Shown here: positions 46,741-55,396 of the stretch, piece by piece | How positions within the stretch are numbered: the stretch's first letter is position 1 | How the letters are laid out: every line of letters begins with the position of its first letter | Made by a program: the position numbers and the translations under genes | DNA from: Streptomyces sp. 6-11-2 | GTDB taxonomy: Bacteria; Actinomycetota; Actinomycetes; Streptomycetales; Streptomycetaceae | Direction of reading: 5' to 3' | Assembly: GCF_006540305.1 (NCBI RefSeq) | Contig: NZ_BJOR01000001.1 | Coordinates: 5,456,001-5,520,000 of the forward strand | DNA length: 64,000 bases | The notes under the pieces: generated by a model | Databases searched by the model: none | Told to the model about the DNA's origin: nothing | What the model saw: only the letters and a program-made list of their open reading frames with translations

Positions 46741-47550
46741 TCAGTACGGCCAGATGGGCGGGTCCGTCACGAAGGGGCCGCCGATGTACACATGGGCCTT
46801 GTTGTCCGGGTCGAGCTCACCCTGCTCGGCGATCAGCTTCCCGGCGTACTGCTCCGAGTCGTCCCGCGGTTCGTAGCCGAGCGCCCGCGCGCTGGTCAGA
46901 TCCAGCCACAGGCGGGTGTTGGCGGAGGCGCCGTGGACGACGGTGTGACCCACGTTCTCGGCGGTCAGGGCCGCGTGGAAGAGGCGGGCGCCGTCGGCGG
47001 GGCTCATCCACATGGAGAGCATCCGCACGCTGGTCGGCTCGGGGAAGCAGGAGCCGATGCGTACCGAGACGGTCTCCAGGCCGTGCTTGTCCCAGTAGAG
47101 CTGGGCGAGGTCCTCGCCGAAGGCCTTGGACAGGCCGTAGAAGGTGTCCGGACGGTGCGGGGTCTCGATCGGCAGGAGCGGCTCGCCGGGGCCGGGTCGC
47201 GGGGTGTGGCCCACCGCATGGTTGGACGAGGCGAAGACGATCCGCCGCACGCCCTCCTCGCGGGCCGCCTCGTACAGGTGGTAGGTGCCCTCGATGTTGG
47301 CCTCGAGGACCTTCTCGAAGGAGGCTTCCAGGGAGATGCCCGCGAGATGGATGATCGCGTCGACGCCCCTGACGGCCTCGCGCAGGGCGTCCCGGTCGGA
47401 GAGGTCCGCGACGATCGCGTCCGGCTCGCCCTCGATCGGACGCATGTCCAGCAGGCGCAGTTCGTAGCCGTACTCGGGCAGCAGGCCCCGCATCAGGGTG
47501 CCGAGCCCGCCGGCGGCGCCGGTGAGCAGAACGGTGCGGGGAGCGGGCAT
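46741..47550 (-). CDS. Uronate dehydrogenase-like NAD-dependent SDR
   Basis: A 269-aa extended short-chain dehydrogenase. The dinucleotide motif is TGAAGGLG (10-17), followed by RLLDMRPIEGEPDAIVADLS. The catalytic YxxxK is in YGLSKAFGEDLA. The late segments VRMLSMWMSPADGARLFHAA and LGYEPRDDSEQYAGKL resemble bacterial uronate dehydrogenases, which oxidise D-galacturonate or D-glucuronate to the aldarate. Co-location with pectate lyase, pectinesterase and two sugar-acid dehydratase-type genes supports this. A pentose or rhamnose dehydrogenase remains possible. ATG 47550 is the start. Confidence 0.75.
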   Translation of the reverse strand: MPAPRTVLLTGAAGGLGTLMRGLLPEYGYELRLLDMRPIEGEPDAIVADLSDRDALREAVRGVDAIIHLAGISLEASFEKVLEANIEGTYHLYEAAREEGVRRIVFASSNHAVGHTPRPGPGEPLLPIETPHRPDTFYGLSKAFGEDLAQLYWDKHGLETVSVRIGSCFPEPTSVRMLSMWMSPADGARLFHAALTAENVGHTVVHGASANTRLWLDLTSARALGYEPRDDSEQYAGKLIAEQGELDPDNKAHVYIGGPFVTDPPIWPY

Positions 47551-47603
47551 CCTCGGTCTCCTTGAAAGGGGCGTTCCTGTGCATGGATACGATTCACATG
47601 GAT

Positions 47604-47625
47604 GGACACGCTATGAACAGTGTCC
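47604..47625. promoter_or_regulatory. Inverted repeat GGACAC-N10-GTGTCC
   Basis: 6-bp arms in the 256-bp gap between the divergent SDR gene and the gene at 47807. A possible operator for both directions; the regulator is unknown. Confidence 0.35.
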
Positions 47626-47686
47626 GTACCCCGTCAAGTGTGTCGTGAACTCGCGAAATCCGCTCCTGTGTTGCCGGTTTGCGCGC

Positions 47687-47716
47687 TTGACCTGCCCGAA
47701 TGAGGGCTCCTAACGT
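47687..47716 (+). promoter_or_regulatory. Promoter of the 47807 gene
   Basis: TTGACC (47687-47692), an 18-bp spacer and TAACGT (47711-47716). Transcription would begin about 47722, just before a 27-codon ORF at 47727. Confidence 0.5.
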
Positions 47717-47726
47717 GATCGCGTTC

Positions 47727-47810
47727 ATGAACGTGGACATTGCTCAGAAACATGCACTCGCCCGGCTGATCGAGCGCGACAGCGTGCTGCTCGACGAGGA
47801 GGAAGCGTGA
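47727..47810 (+). CDS. Possible 27-aa upstream peptide
   Basis: ATG 47727 encodes MNVDIAQKHALARLIERDSV LLDEEEA. Its TGA overlaps the GTG of the 399-aa gene (GTGA), and its last codons contain that gene's ribosome site GAGGAGG. The predicted promoter would start transcription only about 5 nt earlier, so it would be almost leaderless. It may couple translation of the downstream gene or may be chance. Confidence 0.3.
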   Translation: MNVDIAQKHALARLIERDSVLLDEEEA

Positions 47811-49006
47811 AGACCTCGGCCTTCGTCTACCCCTGGGACGTCAACGGCGACCCCGACGCGCCCGGGCGTCTGGCCGCCCTCGGAGTGGAACAGGTGACGC
47901 TCGCCGCCGCCTACCACTCCACGCGCGCGCTGACCCCCCGCCACCCGCGCCACCGCGTGGTCACCGCCGAGCACGCCGCCGTGCTGTACCCGGCGGACGA
48001 CCGCTGGGCGGGCCGGACGCTGCACCCGTACCCGGCCGGCGACTGGGCACCCGGCGACGCGTACGGCGAGGCCGCGACGGCCCTGGCCGAGACCGGTCTC
48101 GAGGTGCACACCTGGGTCGTCCTCGCGCACAACTCCCGCCTGGGCGCCGAGCATCCGGACACCTCCGTCGTCAACGCCTACCGCGACCGCTACCCGTGGG
48201 CGCCGTGCATCGCCCAGCCCGCCACGCGCGCGTACCTGACCGAGCTGGCCGCCGAGGCGGCCGTCCGCCCCGGGGCGCGCGGCACCGAACTGGAGTCCCT
48301 CGGCTGGTACGGGCTCGCCCATCTGCACGCCCACGACAAGACCGCCGGGGTGGCTCTCGGGGAGGCCGGGCAGTACCTGATGTCCTTGTGCTTCTGCCCC
48401 GCCTGCCGCACCGGGTATGGCGAACAGGGCCTGGACCCCGACGAGTTGGCGCACGCCGTACGCTCCGCCCTGGAACCGGTGTGGCGGGGGGCGCCCTCCG
48501 GTGGGGGTGCCGCCCGGCCGAGCGGAGGCGGGACTGCGGGAGGCTGGGCCGGTGTGGTGGAACTGCTCGGCGAGAGCAGGGCGGGCGCCACCCGCGCATG
48601 GCGCGACCGGACCGCGCGCACCCTCCAGGAGGCGGCGGTCGCGGCGGTCCGCGCGGCGGCCCCCGACGGCTTCCAGGTCCTTGTGCACGCCGATCCGGTG
48701 TCCCACCACTGCGGCGCCAACGCCGGTGTCGACCCCGCCCACATCCTGTCCGTGGCGGACGGCGTGGTGGTGCCCTGCACGGGCGGTGCCGGCCTGCTGA
48801 CCCCGTTCGCCGAACAGGGCCGTCCGGGCGCCGTCCTGGCCGCCAACTTCACGATCGTCTCCGGCATGGGCGGCAGCCCGGGCACCCTCGCCGAGGACGC
48901 GGGCCGCGCGAGGGACCTCGGGGCGAGCGAACTCCGCCTGTATCACGCGGGGTTGGCCTCGGACGGCGACCTGGCGGCGGTGCGGTCGGCGTTGCGGGGC
49001 CTGTGA
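47807..49006 (+). CDS. Unrecognised 399-aa protein of the uronate locus
   Basis: A soluble 399-aa protein starting MKTSAFVYPWDVNGDPDAPG. It has no signal peptide. Segments such as VEQVTLAAAYHSTRALTPRH, TWVVLAHNSRLGAEHPDTSV, YGLAHLHAHDKTAG and VLVHADPVSHHCGAN, with strand-helix alternation, suggest a TIM-barrel enzyme. YLMSLCFCPACRTGYGEQGL is a conserved-looking CxxC segment like those of glycoside-hydrolase-related DUF proteins. I cannot name a family. GTG 47807 follows GAGGAGG. The gene is divergent from the uronate dehydrogenase-like SDR. Its last 64 bp overlap the 3' end of the opposing MFS gene. Confidence 0.65.
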   Translation: MKTSAFVYPWDVNGDPDAPGRLAALGVEQVTLAAAYHSTRALTPRHPRHRVVTAEHAAVLYPADDRWAGRTLHPYPAGDWAPGDAYGEAATALAETGLEVHTWVVLAHNSRLGAEHPDTSVVNAYRDRYPWAPCIAQPATRAYLTELAAEAAVRPGARGTELESLGWYGLAHLHAHDKTAGVALGEAGQYLMSLCFCPACRTGYGEQGLDPDELAHAVRSALEPVWRGAPSGGGAARPSGGGTAGGWAGVVELLGESRAGATRAWRDRTARTLQEAAVAAVRAAAPDGFQVLVHADPVSHHCGANAGVDPAHILSVADGVVVPCTGGAGLLTPFAEQGRPGAVLAANFTIVSGMGGSPGTLAEDAGRARDLGASELRLYHAGLASDGDLAAVRSALRGL

Positions 49007-50175
49007 AGCAGCATCAGTGACGTGGCCGACAGTCCGAGGGCCAGGAAGGCCAGGAGCGCCGGGAGGGAGACGGCGCCGACCAGGGCGGCACCCGCGGCCA
49101 GGCAGACGACGTTGGGGGCGAAGAGCAGCGTGTTCGCGGTGGCGGCCGTCCGGCCGAGCAGTCCCGCCGGGGTCTCCCGCTGCACGGCGGTGAACGCGGC
49201 GATCAGTACGCACGGCAGTCCGGCGCCGCTCACCACGCTGCTGACCAGGGCCACGGGGTCGGACGGGATCGCGCGCAGGGCCACGCCGACCGCGGTGAGG
49301 GCGATGCCGAAGGCCGCGAAGCGGCGGCTGCCCAGGCGGCGCAGGGCGGTGCCCGAGGCGAGACCGATCGCCACCGAACCGGCGCCCTGGACGGCGTACA
49401 GCACCCCGGCGTACGCGGGCGCGTGGCCGAGGCGGTCGACGACGGCGTAGATCAGCGCGCCGGTCACGCCGGTGAACAGCATCGTGGCGCCGCCGGCCAG
49501 CACCAGGGGCCGCAGCCGCGGGTGGGACCACAGATGGCGGGCGCCCTCGGCGGCCTGCGCACGCCAGGAGCCCTCGGGCCGGCGGGGCTCGTCCTCGCTG
49601 ACCCGCAGCATCGCGTACAGACCGGCGGCGAGCAGGAACGTGACCGCGTCGAGCAGGGCCACGCAGCGGCCGCCGTACGCCGCGTACAGGCCCGCGCCCG
49701 CCAGCGGGGCCAGCAGCTTCATGCCCTCGTTGGCGGTCATCCGCAGCCCGTTGAAGTCGCCGAGCAGCTTCGGGCCGATGGCGGTGGCGACGAGCGCCGA
49801 CTGCGCCGCGTCCTCCACGACGCCCGTGGCACCGTAGACGAACAGCACCCCGTACAGCACCCAGACGCGGCCGGGGGAGTCGACGGTGAGGAGGGCGAGC
49901 AGGAGCACCGCCAGCAGCAGGTTGGCGGCGATCAGCAGGGGGCCGCGGCGGACGCGGTCGGCGAGCGTGCCGAGCGCCGGACCGGCCAGGGTCGGCACCC
50001 ACATCGCCAGCAGGCACAGCGCGGCCAGCCCGTTCGAGCCGGTGAGGTCCTTCACCCACACACCCGAGGCCAGCCACAGCGCCGACGTGCCGAAACCGGA
50101 CACCACCACAGCGGCCAGACACACCCCCGCCGCACGGTCCCGCAGCACCCGAACCAGGGTCCATTCAGTCGTCAT
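48943..50175 (-). CDS. MFS transporter
   Basis: A 410-aa transporter with about 12 membrane segments. The cytoplasmic loop after helix 2 carries GTLADRVRRGPLLI, the MFS motif A equivalent. VVEDAAQSALVATAIGPKLL and NEGMKLLAPLAGAGLYA resemble the MFS_3/EntS group of exporters. Substrate unknown. ATG 50175 is the start. The 3' end overlaps the converging gene at 47807 by 64 bp (48943-49006), so no terminator fits between them. Confidence 0.88.
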   Translation of the reverse strand: MTTEWTLVRVLRDRAAGVCLAAVVVSGFGTSALWLASGVWVKDLTGSNGLAALCLLAMWVPTLAGPALGTLADRVRRGPLLIAANLLLAVLLLALLTVDSPGRVWVLYGVLFVYGATGVVEDAAQSALVATAIGPKLLGDFNGLRMTANEGMKLLAPLAGAGLYAAYGGRCVALLDAVTFLLAAGLYAMLRVSEDEPRRPEGSWRAQAAEGARHLWSHPRLRPLVLAGGATMLFTGVTGALIYAVVDRLGHAPAYAGVLYAVQGAGSVAIGLASGTALRRLGSRRFAAFGIALTAVGVALRAIPSDPVALVSSVVSGAGLPCVLIAAFTAVQRETPAGLLGRTAATANTLLFAPNVVCLAAGAALVGAVSLPALLAFLALGLSATSLMLLHRPRNADRTAARSPSEANPA

Positions 50176-50266
50176 ACCGCCCGATCGTCGCCCTAAGGCC
50201 CCACCCCACGGATCCGTCAGATGCCGTAGAGCCCGAGCCTGCCCGACCGGCGATCCGCCGGTGGCC

Positions 50267-50705
50267 GTCGGTCATGTCACGGGGGCGTGGGCGGGTGCCG
50301 GAGGCCCGCCGGCGGGGGAGTTCGTCCGTGGCGGGTGGCCCGGGTCGGTGGGGGCGGGGGCCGGGGCCTGAGCGCGGGTGTCGAGTTCGGGTCGGGCGGG
50401 ATCGCGGCGGTCGTGCTGCGGGGGCGTGGCCGGGTGCCGGCGGTCCCGTTCCGAGACGGTTCGCGGCGCGCGGTCCGGGTCGGTGGGGAAGCGGGGTGTC
50501 CGAGCGTGCGCCTCGGCCGCCGGGGTGCGGTGTTGCGTGGGTGTTGAGCTCCGGTCGGGCGGGTTGTGCCAGGAGTCGTCGGTCATGCGGCTCAGGCGTG
50601 GTCGCGCACGGCCGGCCGACGGGGGAGTTCGTCCGTGGCGGGTGGCTCGGGTCGGTCGGGGGCGGGGGCTGAGCGTGGGTGTCGAGTGCTGGCTGGGCCG
50701 GAGGC
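50267..50705. repeat. Three degenerate ~140-160-bp tandem units
   Basis: This 674-bp gap (50176-50849) holds no convincing gene. Units are roughly 50267-50402, 50405-50563 and 50577-50705. The best conserved part, GGGGGAGTTCGTCCGTGGCG and what follows, is nearly identical at about 50314-50372 and 50620-50673. A second block, TGAGCGYGGGTGTCGAGT then GGTCGGGCGG, appears at about 50369, 50533 and 50670. Repeats are conserved as DNA regardless of reading frame. Confidence 0.65.
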
Positions 50706-50849
50706 CGTCGGGAGCTGTGGGGCGGGCGGTCCGCGCCGATGGGGGAGATGGGTCGGCCCCGGCCGACGGGGTGCCGTGTCGTGTGAGCGATGAGTTTTGG
50801 AGGTCGCGGCGGTCCACCTTCCGTACGTGAGATCAAGAGTGGAGGAGTG

Positions 50850-51437
50850 ATGACCGATACGATCCTCGATCTCGGTCCGCAGGCCCGTCTCGTGGCGCGG
50901 CTGGCCGAGGGTGTGCATGAGGAGCAGCTCGGCGCGGTGACACCGTGCCCGGACTACGCGGTGCGCAACCTGCTGGGGCACCTGATCGGCCTGGCGGTGG
51001 CCTTCCGGGACGCCGGCCGCAAGGCGCTGGGTGCCACGACCGACACCAGCCCGGACGCCGCCGCACCCGACGTCGGCCCCGACTGGCGCGAGGAGTTGCC
51101 CAAGGCCCTCGACGAGCTGGCCGAGGTCTGGCGCGACCCGGCCGCCTGGACCGGCATGACCCGCGCGGGCGGTGTGGACCTGCCGGGCCGGGTCGCCGGG
51201 GCGGTGGCCGCCGACGAGCTGGTGATCCACGGCTGGGACCTGGCCCGGGCCACCGGCCAGGACTACGAGCCCGATCCCGCCGCACTGCGGGCGTCGTACG
51301 GCTTCCTGCGCGCGGCGGCCGACGACCCGAACCGGGGCAACGGCCCGTTCGGACCCGTCGTCCCCGTTCCCGAGGACGCTCCGCTGCCCGACCGGGTCGT
51401 GGGCCTGAGCGGCCGCGATCCCGGCTGGAAGCCCTGA
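50850..51437 (+). CDS. TIGR03086-family metal-binding protein (DinB/MDMPI fold)
   Basis: A 195-aa protein of the mycothiol-dependent maleylpyruvate isomerase N-terminal (DinB-like) superfamily. TPCPDYAVRNLLGHLIGLAV supplies the first metal His, and AADELVIHGWDLARATGQDY the later one. TIGR03086 members are common in actinobacteria; enzymatic roles are mostly unknown, with mycothiol S-transferase activity suspected. ATG 50850 has GGAGGAG 5 nt upstream; the open frame extends to 50790 without homology. Confidence 0.87.
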   Translation: MTDTILDLGPQARLVARLAEGVHEEQLGAVTPCPDYAVRNLLGHLIGLAVAFRDAGRKALGATTDTSPDAAAPDVGPDWREELPKALDELAEVWRDPAAWTGMTRAGGVDLPGRVAGAVAADELVIHGWDLARATGQDYEPDPAALRASYGFLRAAADDPNRGNGPFGPVVPVPEDAPLPDRVVGLSGRDPGWKP

Positions 51438-51950
51438 GCGGCCGGGGGCCGGCAGGAACCGGCCCGAACACGAGCCGGTCTCCCCGGAGTTGCGGCGGCA
51501 TACGCTTTCGGGCGCCGTGATCCCGGCCCCCACGCCCCGCGACCGCACCCAGCGGCCGCGGGGCTTCTTCATGTCGCCCGGCGCCCGATCGCCGCGCGAG
51601 ACAGCCCTGTCACGTGCGTCGTCACCCACTGCCCGGAGGCAGGACCACGGACTGCGCGCACGGTCCTCAGCGGTCCGCGGTCGACCGCCGGCCGTCGACG
51701 CCCCCACCGAACCTCATCGCGAAGGCGAACGCCCGACGCGCCTCACCACCCCCCACCCGCCGCCGAATTCGCCCGCACCGCACCTGTCGTTCCCCGGCGC
51801 GAAATTCCTGTGCCGGAGGCATTGACGAAACCCCGGGCCCCTCTTACCTTCATCGCGTCGTACTTCGTACGTCATATATGAGACGCGATACGCGAGATCA
51901 GAACTCGCGATCCGAGCCGTGATGTGATCGACGAGATCCGAGAGGCGCGC
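51438..51950. other. Intergenic region with candidate operators for the GntR operon
   Basis: 513 bp without a convincing gene. Near its right end are CGTAC-TTC-GTACG (51859-51871), TCATATATGA (51872-51881, a perfect 10-bp palindrome) and CGCGAG-N7-CTCGCG (51891-51909). An 8-bp hairpin GCCCCGCG/CGCGGGGC (51534-51564) may terminate the preceding gene. The AT-rich TCATATATGA core is striking in this GC context and is the best GntR operator candidate. Confidence 0.45.
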
Positions 51951-52619
51951 ATGACCTCTGTGCCCACGCCGATCCCCTCCCGCACGCAGGTCGTGCTGGA
52001 GGCGATCAAACACCGCATCCTCACCGGGCGGCTGACGCCTGGTCAGGCCCTGGTCGAGACCGAACTCGCCGCTCAGTTCGGGGTGTCCAAGACCCCGGTG
52101 CGTGAGGCGCTGAAGACCCTGGCCGGCACCGGACTGGTCGTGATGAGCCAGTACAAGGGCGTCACGGTGCGCGAAGTGGACGCGGACATGGCACGCGAGG
52201 TCTACGACGTGCGGCTGCTGCTTGAGCCGGAGGCGCTGAGGCGCTCGGTGCGCCGCGGCGCCTCCCTGGACGCCGCCCGCGACGCGCTGAAGCAGGCCGC
52301 CGAGGCCGCCGACACCGCCGAACGCTCCCTCGCCAACCGCGAGTTCCACCGCGCCCTCTACCTGCCCTGCGGCAACCCGCTGCTCGGCCGGATGCTCGAC
52401 GAGGTCCGCGACCAGGCCGCCCTCGTCTCCGCCGTCGCCTGGTCCGCCGATCCCTCCTGGGACCGGGAGGCCACCGAGCACCGGGAGATCCTGCGGCTCG
52501 CCCTGGAGGGCGACGCCGACGGCGCGGCCCGCGCCCTCCACGCCCACATCGCGTCGTTCGTGCAACGGGCCTTCCCCTCCGCGGAGTCGAAGGCCCAGGG
52601 AGAGGACGGTCAGGCATGA
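51951..52619 (+). CDS. GntR-family (FadR-type) regulator of the sugar-acid operon
   Basis: A 222-aa regulator. The HTH is AIKHRILTGRLTPGQALVET then ELAAQFGVSKTPVREALKTL and the wing KGVTVREVDADMAREVYDVR. The C-terminal FCD domain is all-helical with the metal-ligand histidines in NREFHRAL, EHREILRLALEGD and ALHAHIASF. FCD GntR proteins commonly sense uronates or related acids. ATG 51951 has GAGAGG upstream; a GTG at 51924 is an alternative. Its stop overlaps the next ATG (ATGA), so it is the first gene of the operon it probably controls. Confidence 0.93.
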   Translation: MTSVPTPIPSRTQVVLEAIKHRILTGRLTPGQALVETELAAQFGVSKTPVREALKTLAGTGLVVMSQYKGVTVREVDADMAREVYDVRLLLEPEALRRSVRRGASLDAARDALKQAAEAADTAERSLANREFHRALYLPCGNPLLGRMLDEVRDQAALVSAVAWSADPSWDREATEHREILRLALEGDADGAARALHAHIASFVQRAFPSAESKAQGEDGQA

Positions 52620-53524
52620 CAACGGCGTTCGAGACCCAGCGGGCGGCCCTGGCCGACGTGGTGGCGATCCCGGTGACCCCGTTCACCGAGGACGGCGGCG
52701 TCGACAGCGCCACCTATCGGGCCCTGCTGCGTCGTCTGCTCGACGGCGGCATCACGACCCTCACGCCCAACGGCAACACCGGGGAGTTCTACGCCCTCAC
52801 CCCCGAGGAGCGGCAGCAGGTCACCGAGATGACCGTCGAGGAGGCCGGGGGCCGGGCGGACATCCTGGTCGGCGTCGGCCACGACGTGCCCACCGCGGTC
52901 GCCTCCGCCCGGCAGGCCCACGAGTTGGGCGCGCAGATGGTCATGGTCCACCAGCCCGTGCACCCCTACGTCTCCCAGGGTGGCTGGGTCGACTACCACC
53001 GCGCGATCGCCGAGGCCGTGCCCGAGCTGGGCGTCGTCCCCTACATCCGCAACGCCCAACTGCCCGGCACCCGCCTGGCCGAACTCGCCGACGCCTGCCC
53101 GAACGTCATCGGCGTCAAGTACGCCGTACCGGACGCCACCCGCTTCGGCGCCTTCGCCCGGGACGCGGGCCTGGACAGGTTCGTGTGGGTCGCCGGCCTC
53201 GCCGAGCCCTACGCCCCCTCCTACTTCTCCGCCGGCGCCACCGGCTTCACCTCCGGCCTGGTCAACGTCGCCCCGGCCGTCTCCGTCAGCATGCTCCAGG
53301 CGCTCAGGGCCGGCGACTACCCGGCCGCGATGAAGGTCTGGGAGCGGATCCGCCGCTTCGAGGAACTGCGCGCGGCCAACGGGTCGGCGAACAACGTCAC
53401 CGTCGTCAAGGAGGCCCTCGCCGCGCTCGGCCTGTGCCGCCGGGACGTGCGCCCGCCGAGCAAGCCGCTGCCGGAGAGCGAACGCGCCGAGGTCGCCGCC
53501 ATCGCCGCCGGGTGGTCGATATGA
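52616..53524 (+). CDS. DHDPS/KdgD-family sugar-acid dehydratase or aldolase
   Basis: A 302-aa TIM-barrel protein of the DapA superfamily. VVAIPVTPFTEDGGVDSATY, LTPNGNTGEFYALTPEER, MVHQPVHPYVSQGG and the Schiff-base lysine in NVIGVKYAVPD are visible. The usual GTTGE motif is GNTGE, as in the sugar-acid branch. Pairing with an IlvD/Edd dehydratase at 53521 is the hallmark of non-phosphorylative pentose/uronate catabolism. There such enzymes turn 2-keto-3-deoxy acids into 2-oxoglutarate semialdehyde (dehydratase) or cleave them (aldolase). Which one applies cannot be decided here. Confidence 0.82.
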   Translation: MTTAFETQRAALADVVAIPVTPFTEDGGVDSATYRALLRRLLDGGITTLTPNGNTGEFYALTPEERQQVTEMTVEEAGGRADILVGVGHDVPTAVASARQAHELGAQMVMVHQPVHPYVSQGGWVDYHRAIAEAVPELGVVPYIRNAQLPGTRLAELADACPNVIGVKYAVPDATRFGAFARDAGLDRFVWVAGLAEPYAPSYFSAGATGFTSGLVNVAPAVSVSMLQALRAGDYPAAMKVWERIRRFEELRAANGSANNVTVVKEALAALGLCRRDVRPPSKPLPESERAEVAAIAAGWSI

Positions 53525-55260
53525 GTGCCCGGCCGGGCGACAGGCGCCCGGAGGACCTGCGCAGTCACCAGTGGTACGGCACCGACGGCCTGCGCTCCTT
53601 CAGCCACCGCGCCCGCACCCGCCAGCTCGGCTACCTGCCCGAGGAGCACCTGGGCAAGCCGGTCGTCGCGATCCTCAACACCTGGTCCGACATCAACCCC
53701 TGCCACGTCCACCTGCGGGACCGCGCCCAGGCGGTCAAGCGCGGGGTGTGGCAGGCGGGCGGCTTCCCGCTGGAGTTCCCGGTCTCCACGCTCAGCGAGA
53801 CCTTCCAGAAGCCGACCCCGATGCTCTACCGCAACATGCTCGCCATGGAGACCGAGGAACTGCTGCGCTCCTACCCGGTCGACGGCGCCGTCCTGATGGG
53901 CGGCTGCGACAAGTCCACCCCCGCCCTCCTGATGGGCGCCGCGAGCGTCGACCTGCCCACCGTGTTCGTGCCCGCCGGACCCATGCTGCCCGGTCACTGG
54001 CGGGGTGAGGTCCTCGGCTCCGGCACCGACATGTGGAAGTACTGGGACGACAAGCGGGCCGGCCTGATCGGCGACTGCGAGATGGCCGAGCTGGAGAGCG
54101 GCCTGGCCCGCTCGCCCGGCCACTGCATGACCATGGGCACGGCCTCCACGCTGACCGCGGCCGCCGAGGCCCTCGGCGTGACCGTCCCCGGCGCCTCCAG
54201 CATCCCGGCGGTGGACTCCGGGCACGACCGGATGGCGGCCAGGGCGGGCATGACCATCGTCGAACTGGTCCGCAAGGACCGCAAGGTGAGCGAGATCCTG
54301 ACCCGCGAGGCGTTCGAGGACGCGGTCACCACCGTCCTCGGGCTCGGCGGCTCCACCAACGCCGTGATCCATCTGATCGCCATGGCGGGCCGCGCGGGCG
54401 TCCGGCTCACCCTCGACGACTTCGACCGCGTCGCCCGCACCGTCCCGGTCCTCGCCAACGTCCGCCCCGGCGGACAGAAGTACCTCATGGAGGACTTCCA
54501 CTTCGCCGGCGGCCTGCCCGGCTTCCTCTCCCGCATCCCGGACCTGCTCCACCTGGACCGGCCGACGGTGTCGTACGACACCCTGCGCGAGCAGATCGCC
54601 GACGCGCAGGTGCACGACGACGACGTGATCCGGCCCCGCGGCAACCCGGTCGCGGACGAGGGCGGAGTGGCGGTGCTGCGCGGCAACCTCTGCCCGGACG
54701 GCGCCGTCATCAAGCACATCGCCGCCGAGTCGCACCTGCTCAAGCACACCGGGCCCGCCGTCGTCTTCGACGACTACCGGACCATGCAGCGCACCATCAA
54801 CGATCCCTCGCTCGGCATCACCGCCGACAGCGTGCTCGTGCTGCGCGGCTCCGGCCCCAAGGGCGGACCCGGAATGCCCGAGTACGGCATGCTGCCCATC
54901 CCCGATCACCTGCTCAAGCAGGGCGTGCGGGACATGGTCCGGATCTCCGACGCCCGCATGAGCGGCACGAGTTACGGCGCCTGCGTGCTGCACGTCGCCC
55001 CCGAGAGCCATGTCGGCGGACCGCTGGCACTGGTGCGCACGGGCGACCCGATCACCCTCGACGTCGAGGCCCGCACTCTCCGACTCCACGTGGACGATGA
55101 GGAGTTGGAGCGCCGCAGGGCCGAGTGGACGCCGCCGCCCGCGCGTTACGAGCGCGGCTACGGCGCCCTGTACTCCGAACAGATCACCCAGGCCGACACC
55201 GGCTGCGACTTCGAGTTCCTGGCCCGGCCCGGGAAGGTGCCGGACCCGTACGCCGGATAG
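53521..55260 (+). CDS. IlvD/Edd-family sugar-acid dehydratase (arabinonate dehydratase type)
   Basis: A 579-aa dehydratase. The Fe-S cysteines C61 (SDINPCHVH), C129 (MGGCDKSTPA) and C202 (PGHCMTMGTAS) follow the pattern of [2Fe-2S] pentonate dehydratases. GLGGSTNAVIHLIAMAGRAG, KGGPGMPEYGMLPIPDHLLK and ISDARMSGTSYG are family motifs. The length fits L-arabinonate/D-xylonate dehydratases rather than branched-chain amino-acid IlvD, and the operon context agrees. It would convert an aldonate to a 2-keto-3-deoxy acid. ATG 53521 overlaps the preceding stop. Confidence 0.88.
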   Translation: MSARPGDRRPEDLRSHQWYGTDGLRSFSHRARTRQLGYLPEEHLGKPVVAILNTWSDINPCHVHLRDRAQAVKRGVWQAGGFPLEFPVSTLSETFQKPTPMLYRNMLAMETEELLRSYPVDGAVLMGGCDKSTPALLMGAASVDLPTVFVPAGPMLPGHWRGEVLGSGTDMWKYWDDKRAGLIGDCEMAELESGLARSPGHCMTMGTASTLTAAAEALGVTVPGASSIPAVDSGHDRMAARAGMTIVELVRKDRKVSEILTREAFEDAVTTVLGLGGSTNAVIHLIAMAGRAGVRLTLDDFDRVARTVPVLANVRPGGQKYLMEDFHFAGGLPGFLSRIPDLLHLDRPTVSYDTLREQIADAQVHDDDVIRPRGNPVADEGGVAVLRGNLCPDGAVIKHIAAESHLLKHTGPAVVFDDYRTMQRTINDPSLGITADSVLVLRGSGPKGGPGMPEYGMLPIPDHLLKQGVRDMVRISDARMSGTSYGACVLHVAPESHVGGPLALVRTGDPITLDVEARTLRLHVDDEELERRRAEWTPPPARYERGYGALYSEQITQADTGCDFEFLARPGKVPDPYAG

Positions 55261-55320
55261 CCGACCCCGACCGGAACCGGGCACCCCCCGGAACCAACCA
55301 CCCCACCCGCCCTCTCCGCC

Positions 55321-55355
55321 GAAGCGCTTCACCCACGTGTACGTAGCAAGCGCTT
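55321..55355. promoter_or_regulatory. Two AAGCGCTT (LacI-type) operators before the importer genes
   Basis: GAAGCGCTTC (55321-55330) and GCAAGCGCTTCC (core 55348-55355), with centres 26 bp apart, upstream of the permease start at 55397. A third site lies at 59350-59357. The CG-centred palindrome is typical of LacI-family operators; no LacI gene is in the window. Confidence 0.6.
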
Positions 55356-55396
55356 CCTATGGACCGCCGCACTGCCCCACTGCGAGGAGAACAGTC

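Noticed and set aside
50165..50836. 223-aa Pro/Arg-rich minus-strand ORF
   Set aside because: Composition is typical of GC-rich noncoding frames. It overlaps the MFS start, and the repeats inside it change frame between units.
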